33,057 nt of DNA from an uncultured Clostridia bacterium. Its GTDB lineage: Bacteria > Bacillota > Clostridia > Christensenellales > CAG-314. Shown piece after piece: positions 22,098 to 30,368 of this stretch. The notes under the pieces were generated by a model, which made no database searches, had not been told where the DNA came from, and saw only the letters and a program-made list of their open reading frames with translations. Made by a program: the position numbers and the translations under genes. The stretch is from contig CANQGO010000018.1 of the NCBI GenBank assembly GCA_947623225.1, positions 1 to 33,057 on the forward strand, read 5' to 3'. Positions within the stretch are counted from its first letter, which is position 1; each line of letters opens with the position of its first letter.

Positions 22098-23879
22098 ATG
22101 AGTTATACCAAACGCAGTGAAATTCCCGACAAATACAAGTGGAATCTCGGCGATATCTACCCCACGACGGAGGACTGGGAGAAGGAGTTCGCCGCATTCG
22201 CAGAGCAGTATCCCCGTCTGACGGAGTACAGAGGCAGGCTCTCGGACAGAGACACTCTGCTTGAATTCCTCCGCCGCACGGACGAGGTGGAGAAGATGCT
22301 GGACAGGCTGTTCGGCTATGCCCATATGGACTACGACAGCGACCTGCAGGACGGAGAGAAGCAGGCGCGCTATTCCCGTATATACGCGCTGTATATCAAG
22401 TACAGCGAGGCGACGAGTTTCGTATCGGCGGAGTTGTCCGCGCTGCCCGATGAGCAGCTGCGCGCGCTCATAGCCGATCCCGACTTTGCCGACTACGACG
22501 TGGCACTGGGCAATATCCTGCGCGGCAAGGCGCACATACTCTCGGAGAGAGAGGAGCGTCTGCTCGCCGGTGTGGGCAACTTCAGCGGACAGTTCCACGA
22601 AGTATTCAACCGTCTGGACAGCGGCGAGATACAGTTCGGCTCCGTCAACGTGGACGGCAAGAAGGTACCGCTCGGGCACGGCACATACTCCATGCTCATG
22701 CAGCACAAGAGCCAGGCGGTACGCAGAAAGGCATTCAAGGAATACTACAAGGCATACATTGCCAAGATCAACACGCTCGCGGGACTGTACGAGGGCAGTG
22801 TGAAAGCCGACTGCTTCTCCGCCAAAGCGCGCAACTTCGGCAGTGCCATGGAGCAGGCGTTGTTCTACGAGCAGGTGGACAAGTCGGTATACGACAACCT
22901 CATAGCCTGCATGCACTCATCCCTCAAGCCCCTGCACAGGTATATGTCCCTGCGCAAAAAGGTTATGGGCGTGAAGAAACTGAATATGTACGACCTGCAC
23001 GTGGCTATATTCCCCGACGCGGACATATCCAGAGAGTACGAGGAGGCGTGCGAGTTGGTGCTGAAGGGACTGGCTCCGCTGGGCGAGGACTACCTCGACG
23101 TGGTGCGCCAAGCCTTTGCCAACCGCTGGATAGACGTATGCGAGACGCCCACCAAGCGTAGCGGCGCGTACAGCAGCGGCGTCACGGGAGTACACCCCTA
23201 TATGTTGCTGAACTATCAGAAAACGGCGCATGATATCTTCACCATTGCGCACGAGATGGGACACTCCATGCACACCTACTACAGCGGCAAGGCACAGCCA
23301 TTCGCCAAGGAAGGCTACAAGATATTCGTGGCGGAGGTGGCGTCCACCTGCAACGAAGTATTGCTGCTCAAGTACCTGCTCGCCACCGAGACGGACGTGA
23401 ATACGCGCAAATATCTGCTGCAATACTATCTGGATATGCTGCGTACCACCATGTACAGGCAGGCTATGTTCGCCGAGTTCGAACAGATCACGCACGCCAT
23501 GGCAGAGGCGGGAGAGCCGCTCACCACGGAGGCTATGTGCAACGAATACCTCAAACTGAACAAAATGTACTACGGCAGAGCCGTCACGCACAATGACGAG
23601 ATCAAGTACGAATGGGCACGCATACCGCACTTCTACCGCGCATTCTACGTGTACAAGTACGCTACGGGCATCATATCCGCCGTGTGCATAGCGGAAAAGA
23701 TACTCAGCGAAGGTGCTCCCGCCGTGGAACGCTACAAGAAGTTCCTGTCGCTGGGCGGCTCGATGGATCCCGTATCCGAACTGAAGGTGGCAGGCGTGGA
23801 TCTGACGAGCAAAGAACCCTTCGATCTGGTATCCCGCTCCTTCGAGCAGACGCTCAAGCAACTGGAAGAATTGGTGTGA
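22098..23879 (+). CDS. pepF: Oligoendopeptidase F (M3B metallopeptidase)
   Basis: 593 residues, the usual length. It is a cytoplasmic zinc endopeptidase cleaving oligopeptides of roughly 7-17 residues. Seen: the N-terminal IPDKYKWNLGDIYPTTEDW, the central helical domain, and the zinc motif HEMGHSMH at 385-392 with His385, Glu386 and His389, plus the third ligand Glu413 in VAEVAST. The C-terminal region ends with the family pattern FLSLGGSMDPVSELKVAGVD. There is no signal peptide. Start: ATG at 22098 with AAGGAG (22083-22088), nine bases upstream. Its stop codon overlaps the aroK start by one base. Confidence 0.95.
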   Translation: MSYTKRSEIPDKYKWNLGDIYPTTEDWEKEFAAFAEQYPRLTEYRGRLSDRDTLLEFLRRTDEVEKMLDRLFGYAHMDYDSDLQDGEKQARYSRIYALYIKYSEATSFVSAELSALPDEQLRALIADPDFADYDVALGNILRGKAHILSEREERLLAGVGNFSGQFHEVFNRLDSGEIQFGSVNVDGKKVPLGHGTYSMLMQHKSQAVRRKAFKEYYKAYIAKINTLAGLYEGSVKADCFSAKARNFGSAMEQALFYEQVDKSVYDNLIACMHSSLKPLHRYMSLRKKVMGVKKLNMYDLHVAIFPDADISREYEEACELVLKGLAPLGEDYLDVVRQAFANRWIDVCETPTKRSGAYSSGVTGVHPYMLLNYQKTAHDIFTIAHEMGHSMHTYYSGKAQPFAKEGYKIFVAEVASTCNEVLLLKYLLATETDVNTRKYLLQYYLDMLRTTMYRQAMFAEFEQITHAMAEAGEPLTTEAMCNEYLKLNKMYYGRAVTHNDEIKYEWARIPHFYRAFYVYKYATGIISAVCIAEKILSEGAPAVERYKKFLSLGGSMDPVSELKVAGVDLTSKEPFDLVSRSFEQTLKQLEELV

Positions 23880-24382
23880 TGAAGAAGGTCATCCTGGTAG
23901 GCTATGCCGCCACGGGCAAAACTACCGTCGGCAAAGCACTCGCCGAGAGACTGGGCTGCGCCTTCTACGACACAGATCAAGTGACGGAGCAGCGTATGGG
24001 CGAGTCCGTCGCGGATATGATACGTACTCACGGCGAGCAATACTTTCGCCGCGAAGAAGCCGTGACGCTGAGTCTGCTCGCGCCGGAACGTGACTGCGTG
24101 ATAGCCTGCGGCGGAGGCAGCGTGCTGCTGACGGAATTCCGATCGTTCGCAGCCGGCAGTGTGGGTATATGGCTCCAAGCCTCTCCCCAGACGGTGCTGT
24201 CCCGACTGGACGGTTCTTCCCGTCCCCTTGCCGAGGGCAAGAGCGTAGAGCAGTTGGCGGAGGACATGGAACGCAGAGCCATGAAGTACGTCGCCTTCTC
24301 CTCTATGATATTCGTCACCGACGGCAAGTCGCCCGCGGAAGTGGCGGAGGAGATAGCGGTATGGAAGCCTATATTTAATTAG
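23879..24382 (+). CDS. aroK: Shikimate kinase
   Basis: 167 residues. Fifth step of the shikimate pathway: ATP-dependent phosphorylation of shikimate. Seen: Walker A GYAATGKT at 8-15, the shikimate-binding DTD at 31-33 and Arg57 in YFRREE, GGG at 78-80, and a lid region with SSRPL (Arg115). The start ATG shares its A with the pepF stop (TGATG), so it is coupled to pepF and apart from the other aro genes 10 kb upstream. It ends at a strong bidirectional terminator. Confidence 0.94.
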   Translation: MKKVILVGYAATGKTTVGKALAERLGCAFYDTDQVTEQRMGESVADMIRTHGEQYFRREEAVTLSLLAPERDCVIACGGGSVLLTEFRSFAAGSVGIWLQASPQTVLSRLDGSSRPLAEGKSVEQLAEDMERRAMKYVAFSSMIFVTDGKSPAEVAEEIAVWKPIFN

Positions 24383-24410
24383 ATATATACAGAATAATTT
24401 TTATACAATA

Positions 24411-24442
24411 AAAAACGGTACACCGAGCGGTGTACCGTTTTT
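24411..24442. terminator. Bidirectional terminator between aroK and the surface protein gene
   Basis: A perfect 14-bp stem (24411-24424 / 24429-24442) with a GAGC loop; the outer five base pairs are A-T, giving a T-run in both directions. Confidence 0.92.
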
Positions 24443-24453
24443 GCTGAGCCGAA

Positions 24454-27213
24454 CTATGCGGCTTTTCTGTTGTTCTTTCTGTTCTTGAATATCTTCACGA
24501 CCAGCACTACCAGCAATGCCGCAACCAGCGCGACGCTGGAGATGACGGAGAAGAGCAGACCCAGATCCACAGGCTCGCGCGTCGTGGTGGTTTCTTCTTC
24601 GTCGCCGTCGTCGGTATCGCCGTCGTCGGTAGTCTCGGGCACCTTCAGCATGGTGTTCCAGTCATCCTCGGAGGGCAGTTGCTTGTCCGCTACGCACAGG
24701 CTTGCGAATGTGCCTTCTGCCGCAGTCTCGCCCTCGTCAAGCGTGATCGCGCCCACCTTGACCAGCAACTCGACTTGCTGCTTGCTCAATAGATCCTTGA
24801 TGGTCAGGGACTCGTCGTTCAGTTTGTAGTCGCTCATATTCCAGTTCACGATATACTTCTCGGCGTCCTCGTTCTCGCTGTCGGTAGCGGTGCTGTAGCT
24901 GCCAAGACTGCTCATCTGCACCTGATCGAAGTAGGCGCAGCCGGTACCCTTTTCGGTGCCGTCCAGGTCGCCGTTGAACAGAGCCAGACGTACCGCGATG
25001 GACTCGTTGCCCGTCACGATGATGATATATCTGCGCGTCCAGCCGTTGGTGTACTCGCTTGACGCGTAGTTCTGTCCGAGAGCGGCTTCGTTGGTAGCCA
25101 TGACCTTACCTTCGCCTATCACTCTGTCCGCACGCTCGAGCGTCGTGTCGGTGCTCAGCATGTAGAAGTGGGGGCGAGCCGTTTCGTCCGCCTTCACCAG
25201 CGCGCTGAATACGTACACGGTACGGGCGGAGAGGGTGATCTCGTTGGAGAAGTAGCCGAAGCTTGTGGCTGCGTTGTTTTGTACGCGCAGGATATTGCGC
25301 TGCTCGTCGTCCAGGTTGAGTTCGTTGGCTCCGAGAGGTGCCAGGTCGGAATTTCTCAATGTCTGACTGCCCGCAACACTAGTTGCATTGCGCTCGATGG
25401 AGTCGAGGAGGTCGCCTCTGCCGTCACGGTAGAGCATATTGTCGCCCGCGAATGCCTGCGTCCAGCCCGTGGGCTGCTGAGCGGTATTGTTGAGGGTGGA
25501 GAATGTGCCGTTGGTGATAGAGGTGTTGCCCGCTTCGCCGATGAGGTCTATCTTCTTGGAATATGTGCCGCTGGAAGCGTTGTTGTAGTCCTTGGAGGAT
25601 ATCCTCTCATATGCGGGAGAGGTGAGGTAAAGCGTACCGTTGGGGAAGAGTTGCTTGCCGGTCTCTTTGTCCGTGTAGCTGTCCTTGTTGCCCAAGGTGA
25701 CGAGTATGCTTATCTCCTTGTCCATGGTATCAGGCTTGAGGAATATGTCAAACTTGATCCAGCCGCAGTTGGCGTCCGTCTCTATCTCCTGAGAGAAGGT
25801 AAGGGAACTGCCCTTCCAGCTGTCCACGTCTTCCCACTTGCCCTCGTCCTCGTTGTAGGACTGGATGAAGATCTGAGGCTGAGCGACCGCGTTGATCTGC
25901 TTGGCTCTGAGCCAGAAGCTGATATGGTGGTGGTCCTTCTGCCACATATTGTAGGCTGTATTGATACCGCCGTTGTTTCCGTTGTATACGCCCAGATCGG
26001 TGCCGGATATATCCATTCTGACGCCGACGCTCTCGGTGATCGCGGAGCCGTCGTGGCTGAGCTTGTAGATGGTGAAGCCGGTAGGCACGTTGTGCTGTAC
26101 TTCTTCGCCCTCGGCAGGCTCATTGTCCTTGAAGAAGTCGTCTCTGTCCGTGAAGGGGGAGAAGTCTCCGAGTTCTGCGGCTGCCGCGTCCGCCTCGGTG
26201 AAGCCGCCGGTCAGCGGTTTGTCAGTCAGATCCTTCCAGCCGAAGTACTTGGACTCGTCCTCGATATCCTCGTTCTCGATGACCTTGAAGGAGTGCTCGG
26301 GAGCGTCGCCGTCCACGGTGGTGCGGTACTCGTTGGCATTCACCTCGGTGTAGGTGATATCGTCTACGAACAGAACGCCTTCGCCGTTGATGGGTTGCTT
26401 GTCCTCGCCCAACTCAAGACCTTCCTCGCCGCTGTACACGTTGCCCAGACCTATGCTCACGCGTATGTACTTGGTGCCGGTGTCGCGGTTGAAGATATAG
26501 AAGTCGCGCTGTTGCCAGCCGTTGTCGTCCTCTTTGCTCGCGTCATGACCCACTTCGAAGTCGTAAGCGTACCAGTTCTCCGCCTGTGCGGACACGGTGG
26601 ACTTCTGTATCATGATGACTGCCTTGCTGTCGTTTTTCAGCTGAGCGGTATTGAGCCAGAGGGTGATCTTGACGGATTTGCCGCTGGACACGCTGAAGCT
26701 GTCGGACAATATACTGGCAGTGGTAGCCTCTTTGGCTGCGATGATATATACGTTGTTGTCGCTCAACTCGTCGCTGTGAGTGCCGGGGTTGGTGATGCCG
26801 TCCAGACCGTCAGCCGCCAAGTCCTCTGCTACGGTGCTCCAGGTGTCGCCGTCGCCCTCTGTGGCGGTGGTGACTATACCCATGAGCGCGCTGCGCGAGG
26901 TGTCTATCTCATCGAAGCCGTGAGAGGAGCTGGTAGCCTCTTTGTAGGCGTACTTGGTCCAGTTCTGCGCCGTCTTGGGATATGCCGTATCGTCGGAACT
27001 GGTGTAGTAGAAGTCGCCGTTGCGAATGGTCAGCGAAGAACTGCCGGTGCTCGACGGGTCGTTGTCCGGAGGCGTGACCGGGTTGGGTTTCAGTATCAGA
27101 GCCAACGAGACGGACAGGATGATCACAGCCACCACGATGATGGCGGTGATGATGATAGCCCGACGCGTGTTCTCCGATAACGGTTTAACTGCTGTGTTGG
27201 TTTTCTTGCTCAT
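24454..27213 (-). CDS. Large surface protein anchored at both ends, with three carbohydrate-binding-like modules
   Basis: 919 residues; no named family recognised. A membrane segment at about 19-41 and a second at about 884-906 followed by a basic tail (NRKNNRKAA) would leave about 840 residues outside the cell. By eye three modules repeat the same order of motifs: A (about 61-291), B (about 377-539), C (about 566-770). Each has a beta-strand pair (VKITLWLNTA / HISFWLRAK / VYVFSALVKA), a GW strand (NGWQQRDFYI / CGWIKFDIFL / NGWTRRYIII), a (V/L)-L-G-N-like strand, and a closing strand (LFVDDITY / LYLTSPAY / AYFDQVQM). This resembles jelly-roll carbohydrate-binding domains; binding is inferred. 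An acidic Thr-rich linker (860-880) precedes the last membrane segment. Start: ATG at 27213 with AAGG upstream. Confidence 0.82.
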   Translation of the reverse strand: MSKKTNTAVKPLSENTRRAIIITAIIVVAVIILSVSLALILKPNPVTPPDNDPSSTGSSSLTIRNGDFYYTSSDDTAYPKTAQNWTKYAYKEATSSSHGFDEIDTSRSALMGIVTTATEGDGDTWSTVAEDLAADGLDGITNPGTHSDELSDNNVYIIAAKEATTASILSDSFSVSSGKSVKITLWLNTAQLKNDSKAVIMIQKSTVSAQAENWYAYDFEVGHDASKEDDNGWQQRDFYIFNRDTGTKYIRVSIGLGNVYSGEEGLELGEDKQPINGEGVLFVDDITYTEVNANEYRTTVDGDAPEHSFKVIENEDIEDESKYFGWKDLTDKPLTGGFTEADAAAAELGDFSPFTDRDDFFKDNEPAEGEEVQHNVPTGFTIYKLSHDGSAITESVGVRMDISGTDLGVYNGNNGGINTAYNMWQKDHHHISFWLRAKQINAVAQPQIFIQSYNEDEGKWEDVDSWKGSSLTFSQEIETDANCGWIKFDIFLKPDTMDKEISILVTLGNKDSYTDKETGKQLFPNGTLYLTSPAYERISSKDYNNASSGTYSKKIDLIGEAGNTSITNGTFSTLNNTAQQPTGWTQAFAGDNMLYRDGRGDLLDSIERNATSVAGSQTLRNSDLAPLGANELNLDDEQRNILRVQNNAATSFGYFSNEITLSARTVYVFSALVKADETARPHFYMLSTDTTLERADRVIGEGKVMATNEAALGQNYASSEYTNGWTRRYIIIVTGNESIAVRLALFNGDLDGTEKGTGCAYFDQVQMSSLGSYSTATDSENEDAEKYIVNWNMSDYKLNDESLTIKDLLSKQQVELLVKVGAITLDEGETAAEGTFASLCVADKQLPSEDDWNTMLKVPETTDDGDTDDGDEEETTTTREPVDLGLLFSVISSVALVAALLVVLVVKIFKNRKNNRKAA

Positions 27214-27240
27214 AATAGTTTACCTTTTTCCGTATTTTGT

Positions 27241-27262
27241 GTGTCGGAGCCTGCTCCGATAC
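27241..27262 (-). promoter_or_regulatory. Hairpin or operator in the 5' leader of the surface protein gene
   Basis: TCGGAGC (27244-27250) and GCTCCGA (27253-27259) form a nearly continuous dyad, extendable to 27241-27262. It lies between the predicted start point and the ATG, so it could be an mRNA hairpin or a repressor site. It lacks a T-run on the minus strand. Confidence 0.4.
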
Positions 27263-27274
27263 ATAGGTATCTAT

Positions 27275-27303
27275 ATTTTAATACAAACTAAAATAAAAAT
27301 CAA
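27275..27303 (-). promoter_or_regulatory. Possible sigma-A promoter of the surface protein gene
   Basis: On the minus strand, -35 TTGATT (27298-27303), 17-bp spacer, -10 TAAAAT (27275-27280), in an A/T-rich stretch; start near 27268, leader about 55 nt. Confidence 0.55.
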
Positions 27304-27341
27304 CAAAATAAAGGCAGTGAAACGGATTTCCAAACAAAAAT

Positions 27342-27707
27342 ATGAGACTTACGGCTAAGGACAAGTGGATATTGACGATTTTCTCCGCCGCGGCGGGATT
27401 CGTCAACGGTTTTCTGGGCGGCGGAGGCGGCGTCATCGTGGTGGCGTTGCTGCTGGCGGTGATGAAACTGCACCAAAAGAGCGCGCAGGCGACGGCGTTG
27501 CTGGCGGTGCTGCCGCTGAGCGCGGTAAGCGCGGCGGTGTATATAGTCAAGGGCAGCGTGCAGTGGGCACCCGCGCTCTGGACGACGCTGGGAGTGGTGG
27601 CAGGCGGTATACTCGGCGCGTTGCTGCTGGACAAGCTGAAGGGCAATGTCGTCAAACTCATATATGCGCTGGTGCTGATAGCCGGCGGTATCAAAATGCT
27701 GCTCTGA
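27342..27707 (+). CDS. Half-size TSUP (TauE/SafE) transporter, first subunit
   Basis: 121 residues, about four membrane segments. The N-terminal motif GFVNGFLGGGGGVIVVALLL, then a conserved alanine-rich AQATALLAVLPLSAVSAAVY, is the TauE/SafE (sulfite or sulfonate exporter) signature for one repeat. Full TSUP proteins are about 250 residues with two such repeats; this gene holds only one and ends cleanly with TGA. Start: ATG at 27342; no strong ribosome site and no clear promoter were seen. The partner gene follows after 7 bp. The substrate is unknown. Confidence 0.82.
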   Translation: MRLTAKDKWILTIFSAAAGFVNGFLGGGGGVIVVALLLAVMKLHQKSAQATALLAVLPLSAVSAAVYIVKGSVQWAPALWTTLGVVAGGILGALLLDKLKGNVVKLIYALVLIAGGIKMLL

Positions 27708-27714
27708 GGTGGAT

Positions 27715-28107
27715 ATGGAAATATTTTTGTATATACTCTTCGGTTTCATATCCGGAGTGATAGGCGGTATGGGCATGGGCGGCGGAACACTGCTGACTCC
27801 GCTGCTCAGCTTCACGCGACTGCCCCAGCGGGCAGTGCAGGCGGTGAATCTGGTCAGTTTTCTGCCCATGTGCGCTACGGCGTTGATCTTTCACGCGCGG
27901 CACGGGCTGGTGGAGAAGGCGCACATATTGTGGATCGTCCTGCCTGCCGTAGCCTTCGCCGCGGTCGGGGCGTGGGTCGCCGTCGGTGCCTCGGACGGGG
28001 TGCTGAGGTGCATATACGCGCTGTTTTTGCTGGGAGTGGGTATGTGGCAGCTGGTGCGGGTGCTGTCGGCGGACAGCGAAAAAAAAGAGGCTGTGCGCCC
28101 GAGGTAA
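27715..28107 (+). CDS. Half-size TSUP (TauE/SafE) transporter, second subunit
   Basis: 130 residues, about four membrane segments. The N-terminal repeat motif GFISGVIGGMGMGGGTLLTPLL with AVQAVNLVSFLP matches the other TSUP half. It ends with a charged tail (SEKKEAVRPR). Start: ATG at 27715 with GAGGT just upstream; a GTG at 27709 is possible but sits almost on the ribosome site. It and the previous gene probably assemble as a heterodimer equal to one full transporter; this is inferred from length and adjacency. Because each gene has its own start and a ribosome site, recent breakage by frameshift is less likely than a stable split. Confidence 0.8.
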   Translation: MEIFLYILFGFISGVIGGMGMGGGTLLTPLLSFTRLPQRAVQAVNLVSFLPMCATALIFHARHGLVEKAHILWIVLPAVAFAAVGAWVAVGASDGVLRCIYALFLLGVGMWQLVRVLSADSEKKEAVRPR

Positions 28108-28113
28108 AAAATA

Positions 28114-28143
28114 TTGTACAAATCGCCGCAAATATGGTAACAT
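28114..28143 (+). promoter_or_regulatory. Possible promoter of the exonuclease-hexokinase operon
   Basis: -35 TTGTAC (28114-28119), 18-bp spacer, -10 TAACAT (28138-28143); start near 28150. Both boxes depart from consensus, so strength is likely modest. Confidence 0.45.
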
Positions 28144-28161
28144 ATTGGCAAAGGGCAATGT

Positions 28162-29106
28162 ATGAAATATCTTGCATTTGATATAGAGGCAGCCAACGGC
28201 TACATGCTGAGCAGTATATGCAGCGTGGGCGTGGTGATAGCCGACGAGTCATTCAACATACTGAGTCGGGAGAATATCTGGATCAATCCGCGTACCCGAT
28301 ACAATCTGAACGGCACCCGACCGGGTGTGGGCATAGACCTGCACCTCGATCCGAAGTTGCTGGCGCACTCGCCCGACTTTGCCAAGGTGTATCCGCGCCT
28401 GAAGCAGCTGCTGGAGGACCCCGAGCACATTGTAGTCGGTCACGCGGTGGACAGCGACGTGCGCATGCTGAACAAGGCGTGCGAACGCTATCACCTGCCG
28501 GGGATAGACTTCACCTTCATATGCTCGCAGCTGTTGTACAAGTTGTACAAGGGAGAGCGCGAGGTGAAGGGGCTGGGCAAGATAGCCGACGAGATAGGGT
28601 TGGAATTTTGCCAGCACAATTCGGAAGAGGACGCATACGCTTCCATGATGACGCTGAAGTATATCTCCGAGCAGACGGGGCTGACGCCTATGGAGATGCT
28701 GGAGCGGTGGCATGTGCGCCGGGGCACGAATAAGGCTCTCGAGATGACGCGCTCGGTGTCGCTGGACGGGCAGGTGAGCCACAAGCACGTGACGCAGGAG
28801 GCAACTGCGGGCATACGCGAGTATCTGCGGCGGGTCAAGCCCATAGGCGAGGAGTACAAGGACGTGTGCTTCTGTCTGGCGCGTTCGCTGGAGTTGAGCG
28901 CGAGCGCGGAGTTGTACGCGCTGCTGGACAGGATAGGGCAGCAACGGGGCAGGTACTCCGCACGGCTGTATCGAGGCAACTACTACATAGCGGCAGAGGA
29001 CCCGTCCGAGTCGGACGTGATGCGCGAGAAGCGCGTAGAATATCTCGTGGAGCAGGGGCTTATGAAAGTCATCACCGCACGGGACGTGATGGAGGGAAAC
29101 ATATGA
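28162..29106 (+). CDS. DEDDh 3'-5' exonuclease (DnaQ-like)
   Basis: 314 residues. The first ~170 form a DnaQ/RNase T-type exonuclease domain with all acidic residues: FDIEAAN (Asp7, Glu9), VGHAVDSDVRML (Asp99) and HNSEEDA (His152, Asp157). Whether it acts on DNA or RNA cannot be told. The C-terminal ~140 residues are a separate region (from about 180) with SHKHVTQEATAGIREYLRRVKP and a basic, mixed tail; I do not recognise it. Start: ATG at 28162 with AAAGGG upstream. Its stop overlaps the hexokinase start by 4 bp (ATGA). Confidence 0.88.
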   Translation: MKYLAFDIEAANGYMLSSICSVGVVIADESFNILSRENIWINPRTRYNLNGTRPGVGIDLHLDPKLLAHSPDFAKVYPRLKQLLEDPEHIVVGHAVDSDVRMLNKACERYHLPGIDFTFICSQLLYKLYKGEREVKGLGKIADEIGLEFCQHNSEEDAYASMMTLKYISEQTGLTPMEMLERWHVRRGTNKALEMTRSVSLDGQVSHKHVTQEATAGIREYLRRVKPIGEEYKDVCFCLARSLELSASAELYALLDRIGQQRGRYSARLYRGNYYIAAEDPSESDVMREKRVEYLVEQGLMKVITARDVMEGNI

Positions 29107-30368
29107 CGGTAGAAGAATTTCTGAAAAAGCACGGGCAGAGCGCGGAGTGCATAGACACGGAAGCGTCCATGCACAGATTTCGCGAGCAGATGCGGCTGGG
29201 ACTGCGCGGAGAGGGCGGTATGCCCATGATACCTACATACCTTGCCAATGTGGACAGGGCAAGTATAACTACGGGCAAGCGCATACTTATAGACGCCGGC
29301 GGTACCAACTTCCGCAGTGCCATAGGCTACTTCGACGCGTCGGGCGGAGTGCATATAGAGGAGCAGGTCAAGACTGTCATGCCCGCCTCCGACGGATATA
29401 TGAGCAAAAGTCGGTTCTACGAGCGCATAGCGGACAACGTGAAGCGGCTGCTGCCTATGTCCGACACCATAGGATTTTGCTTTTCCTACCCCGTGGACAT
29501 GGGTGCGGACATTGACGGATATGTACGTCCCTTCACCAAGGAAGTCAAGGCACCCGAGGTGGTGGGCACGCGCGTAGGCAGAGAGACCGTCGCCGCCTGC
29601 AAGGCAGTGGACGGCAGGGACCGCCGTATAGTCATTCTGAACGACACCGTAGCCACGCTGCTGGGCGGTATGGCACTGTCAAACAGGCAATACTCTGGAT
29701 ATCTCGGGTACATATACGGAACGGGGACGAATATCTGCTACATAGAGGACACGGCGCGTATCACCAAGGGCTGCGGAAGCGCGAGCGGACGTATGCTGGT
29801 GAATACGGAATGCGGCACCTTCGACGGGTTCGTCAGAGGTGACTTCGACGAGGTGGTCATATCCGCAACGGACGATCCGCACAGCCAACTTTTTGAAAAG
29901 ATGACGGCGGGCAAGTACCTGGCTGCCATCATGTACCAAGCGATGGTCGCAGGCGTACAGGAGGGAGTATTCACGGGAGAAACGCATGTGCGTGCCTTTA
30001 CTCTACGGGACGTCAGCGAGTATATGGAAGGGGAACAGGGCCTCATATACGACATATTCTCCAACGACGAGGACAGAGAGCGCGCTCGGCGCATATGCGA
30101 CGGACTGACGGAGCGTGCCGCCAAGATGGGCGCGATAGCCAATGCCACGCTCGCCATCGCTTCCTGTACGGATACGTCGCTGCCTGTGGCTATAGTGGCG
30201 GAGGGGACTACATTCAACAAACTATACGGATACCGTCGGTACTTCGACGGGTATCTGACGGAGATATTGCACAAGTACGGCATACGCCACGAGATAGTGC
30301 AGGGGGAAGAACTCAACCTCGTCGGTACGCTCATGGCTACGATGGCGTTGGGAAAGGAGGACAAGTGA
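29103..30368 (+). CDS. Hexokinase of the eukaryotic-type family
   Basis: 421 residues. It would phosphorylate glucose or a related hexose with ATP. Seen: phosphate-binding DAGGTNFRSA at 64-73, GFCFSYPVDM around 124-133, VILNDTVATLLGG with the catalytic Asp181, GYIYGTGTNICYIE at 202-215 and NTECGTF at 234-240. This order and length fit the hexokinase superfamily group of eukaryotic hexokinases, which occurs in some bacteria, rather than bacterial glucokinase (Glk) or ROK kinases. Start: ATG at 29103 with GGAGGG upstream, overlapping the exonuclease stop. Its stop overlaps the GTG start of the next gene by 4 bp. Exact sugar unknown. Confidence 0.9.
   Translation: MTVEEFLKKHGQSAECIDTEASMHRFREQMRLGLRGEGGMPMIPTYLANVDRASITTGKRILIDAGGTNFRSAIGYFDASGGVHIEEQVKTVMPASDGYMSKSRFYERIADNVKRLLPMSDTIGFCFSYPVDMGADIDGYVRPFTKEVKAPEVVGTRVGRETVAACKAVDGRDRRIVILNDTVATLLGGMALSNRQYSGYLGYIYGTGTNICYIEDTARITKGCGSASGRMLVNTECGTFDGFVRGDFDEVVISATDDPHSQLFEKMTAGKYLAAIMYQAMVAGVQEGVFTGETHVRAFTLRDVSEYMEGEQGLIYDIFSNDEDRERARRICDGLTERAAKMGAIANATLAIASCTDTSLPVAIVAEGTTFNKLYGYRRYFDGYLTEILHKYGIRHEIVQGEELNLVGTLMATMALGKEDK

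Noticed and set aside
25168-27180. A 670-codon open frame on the plus strand
   Set aside because: It lies entirely opposite the surface protein gene, has no ribosome site and its translation is unlike any family; the minus-strand protein has clear anchors and repeated motifs.
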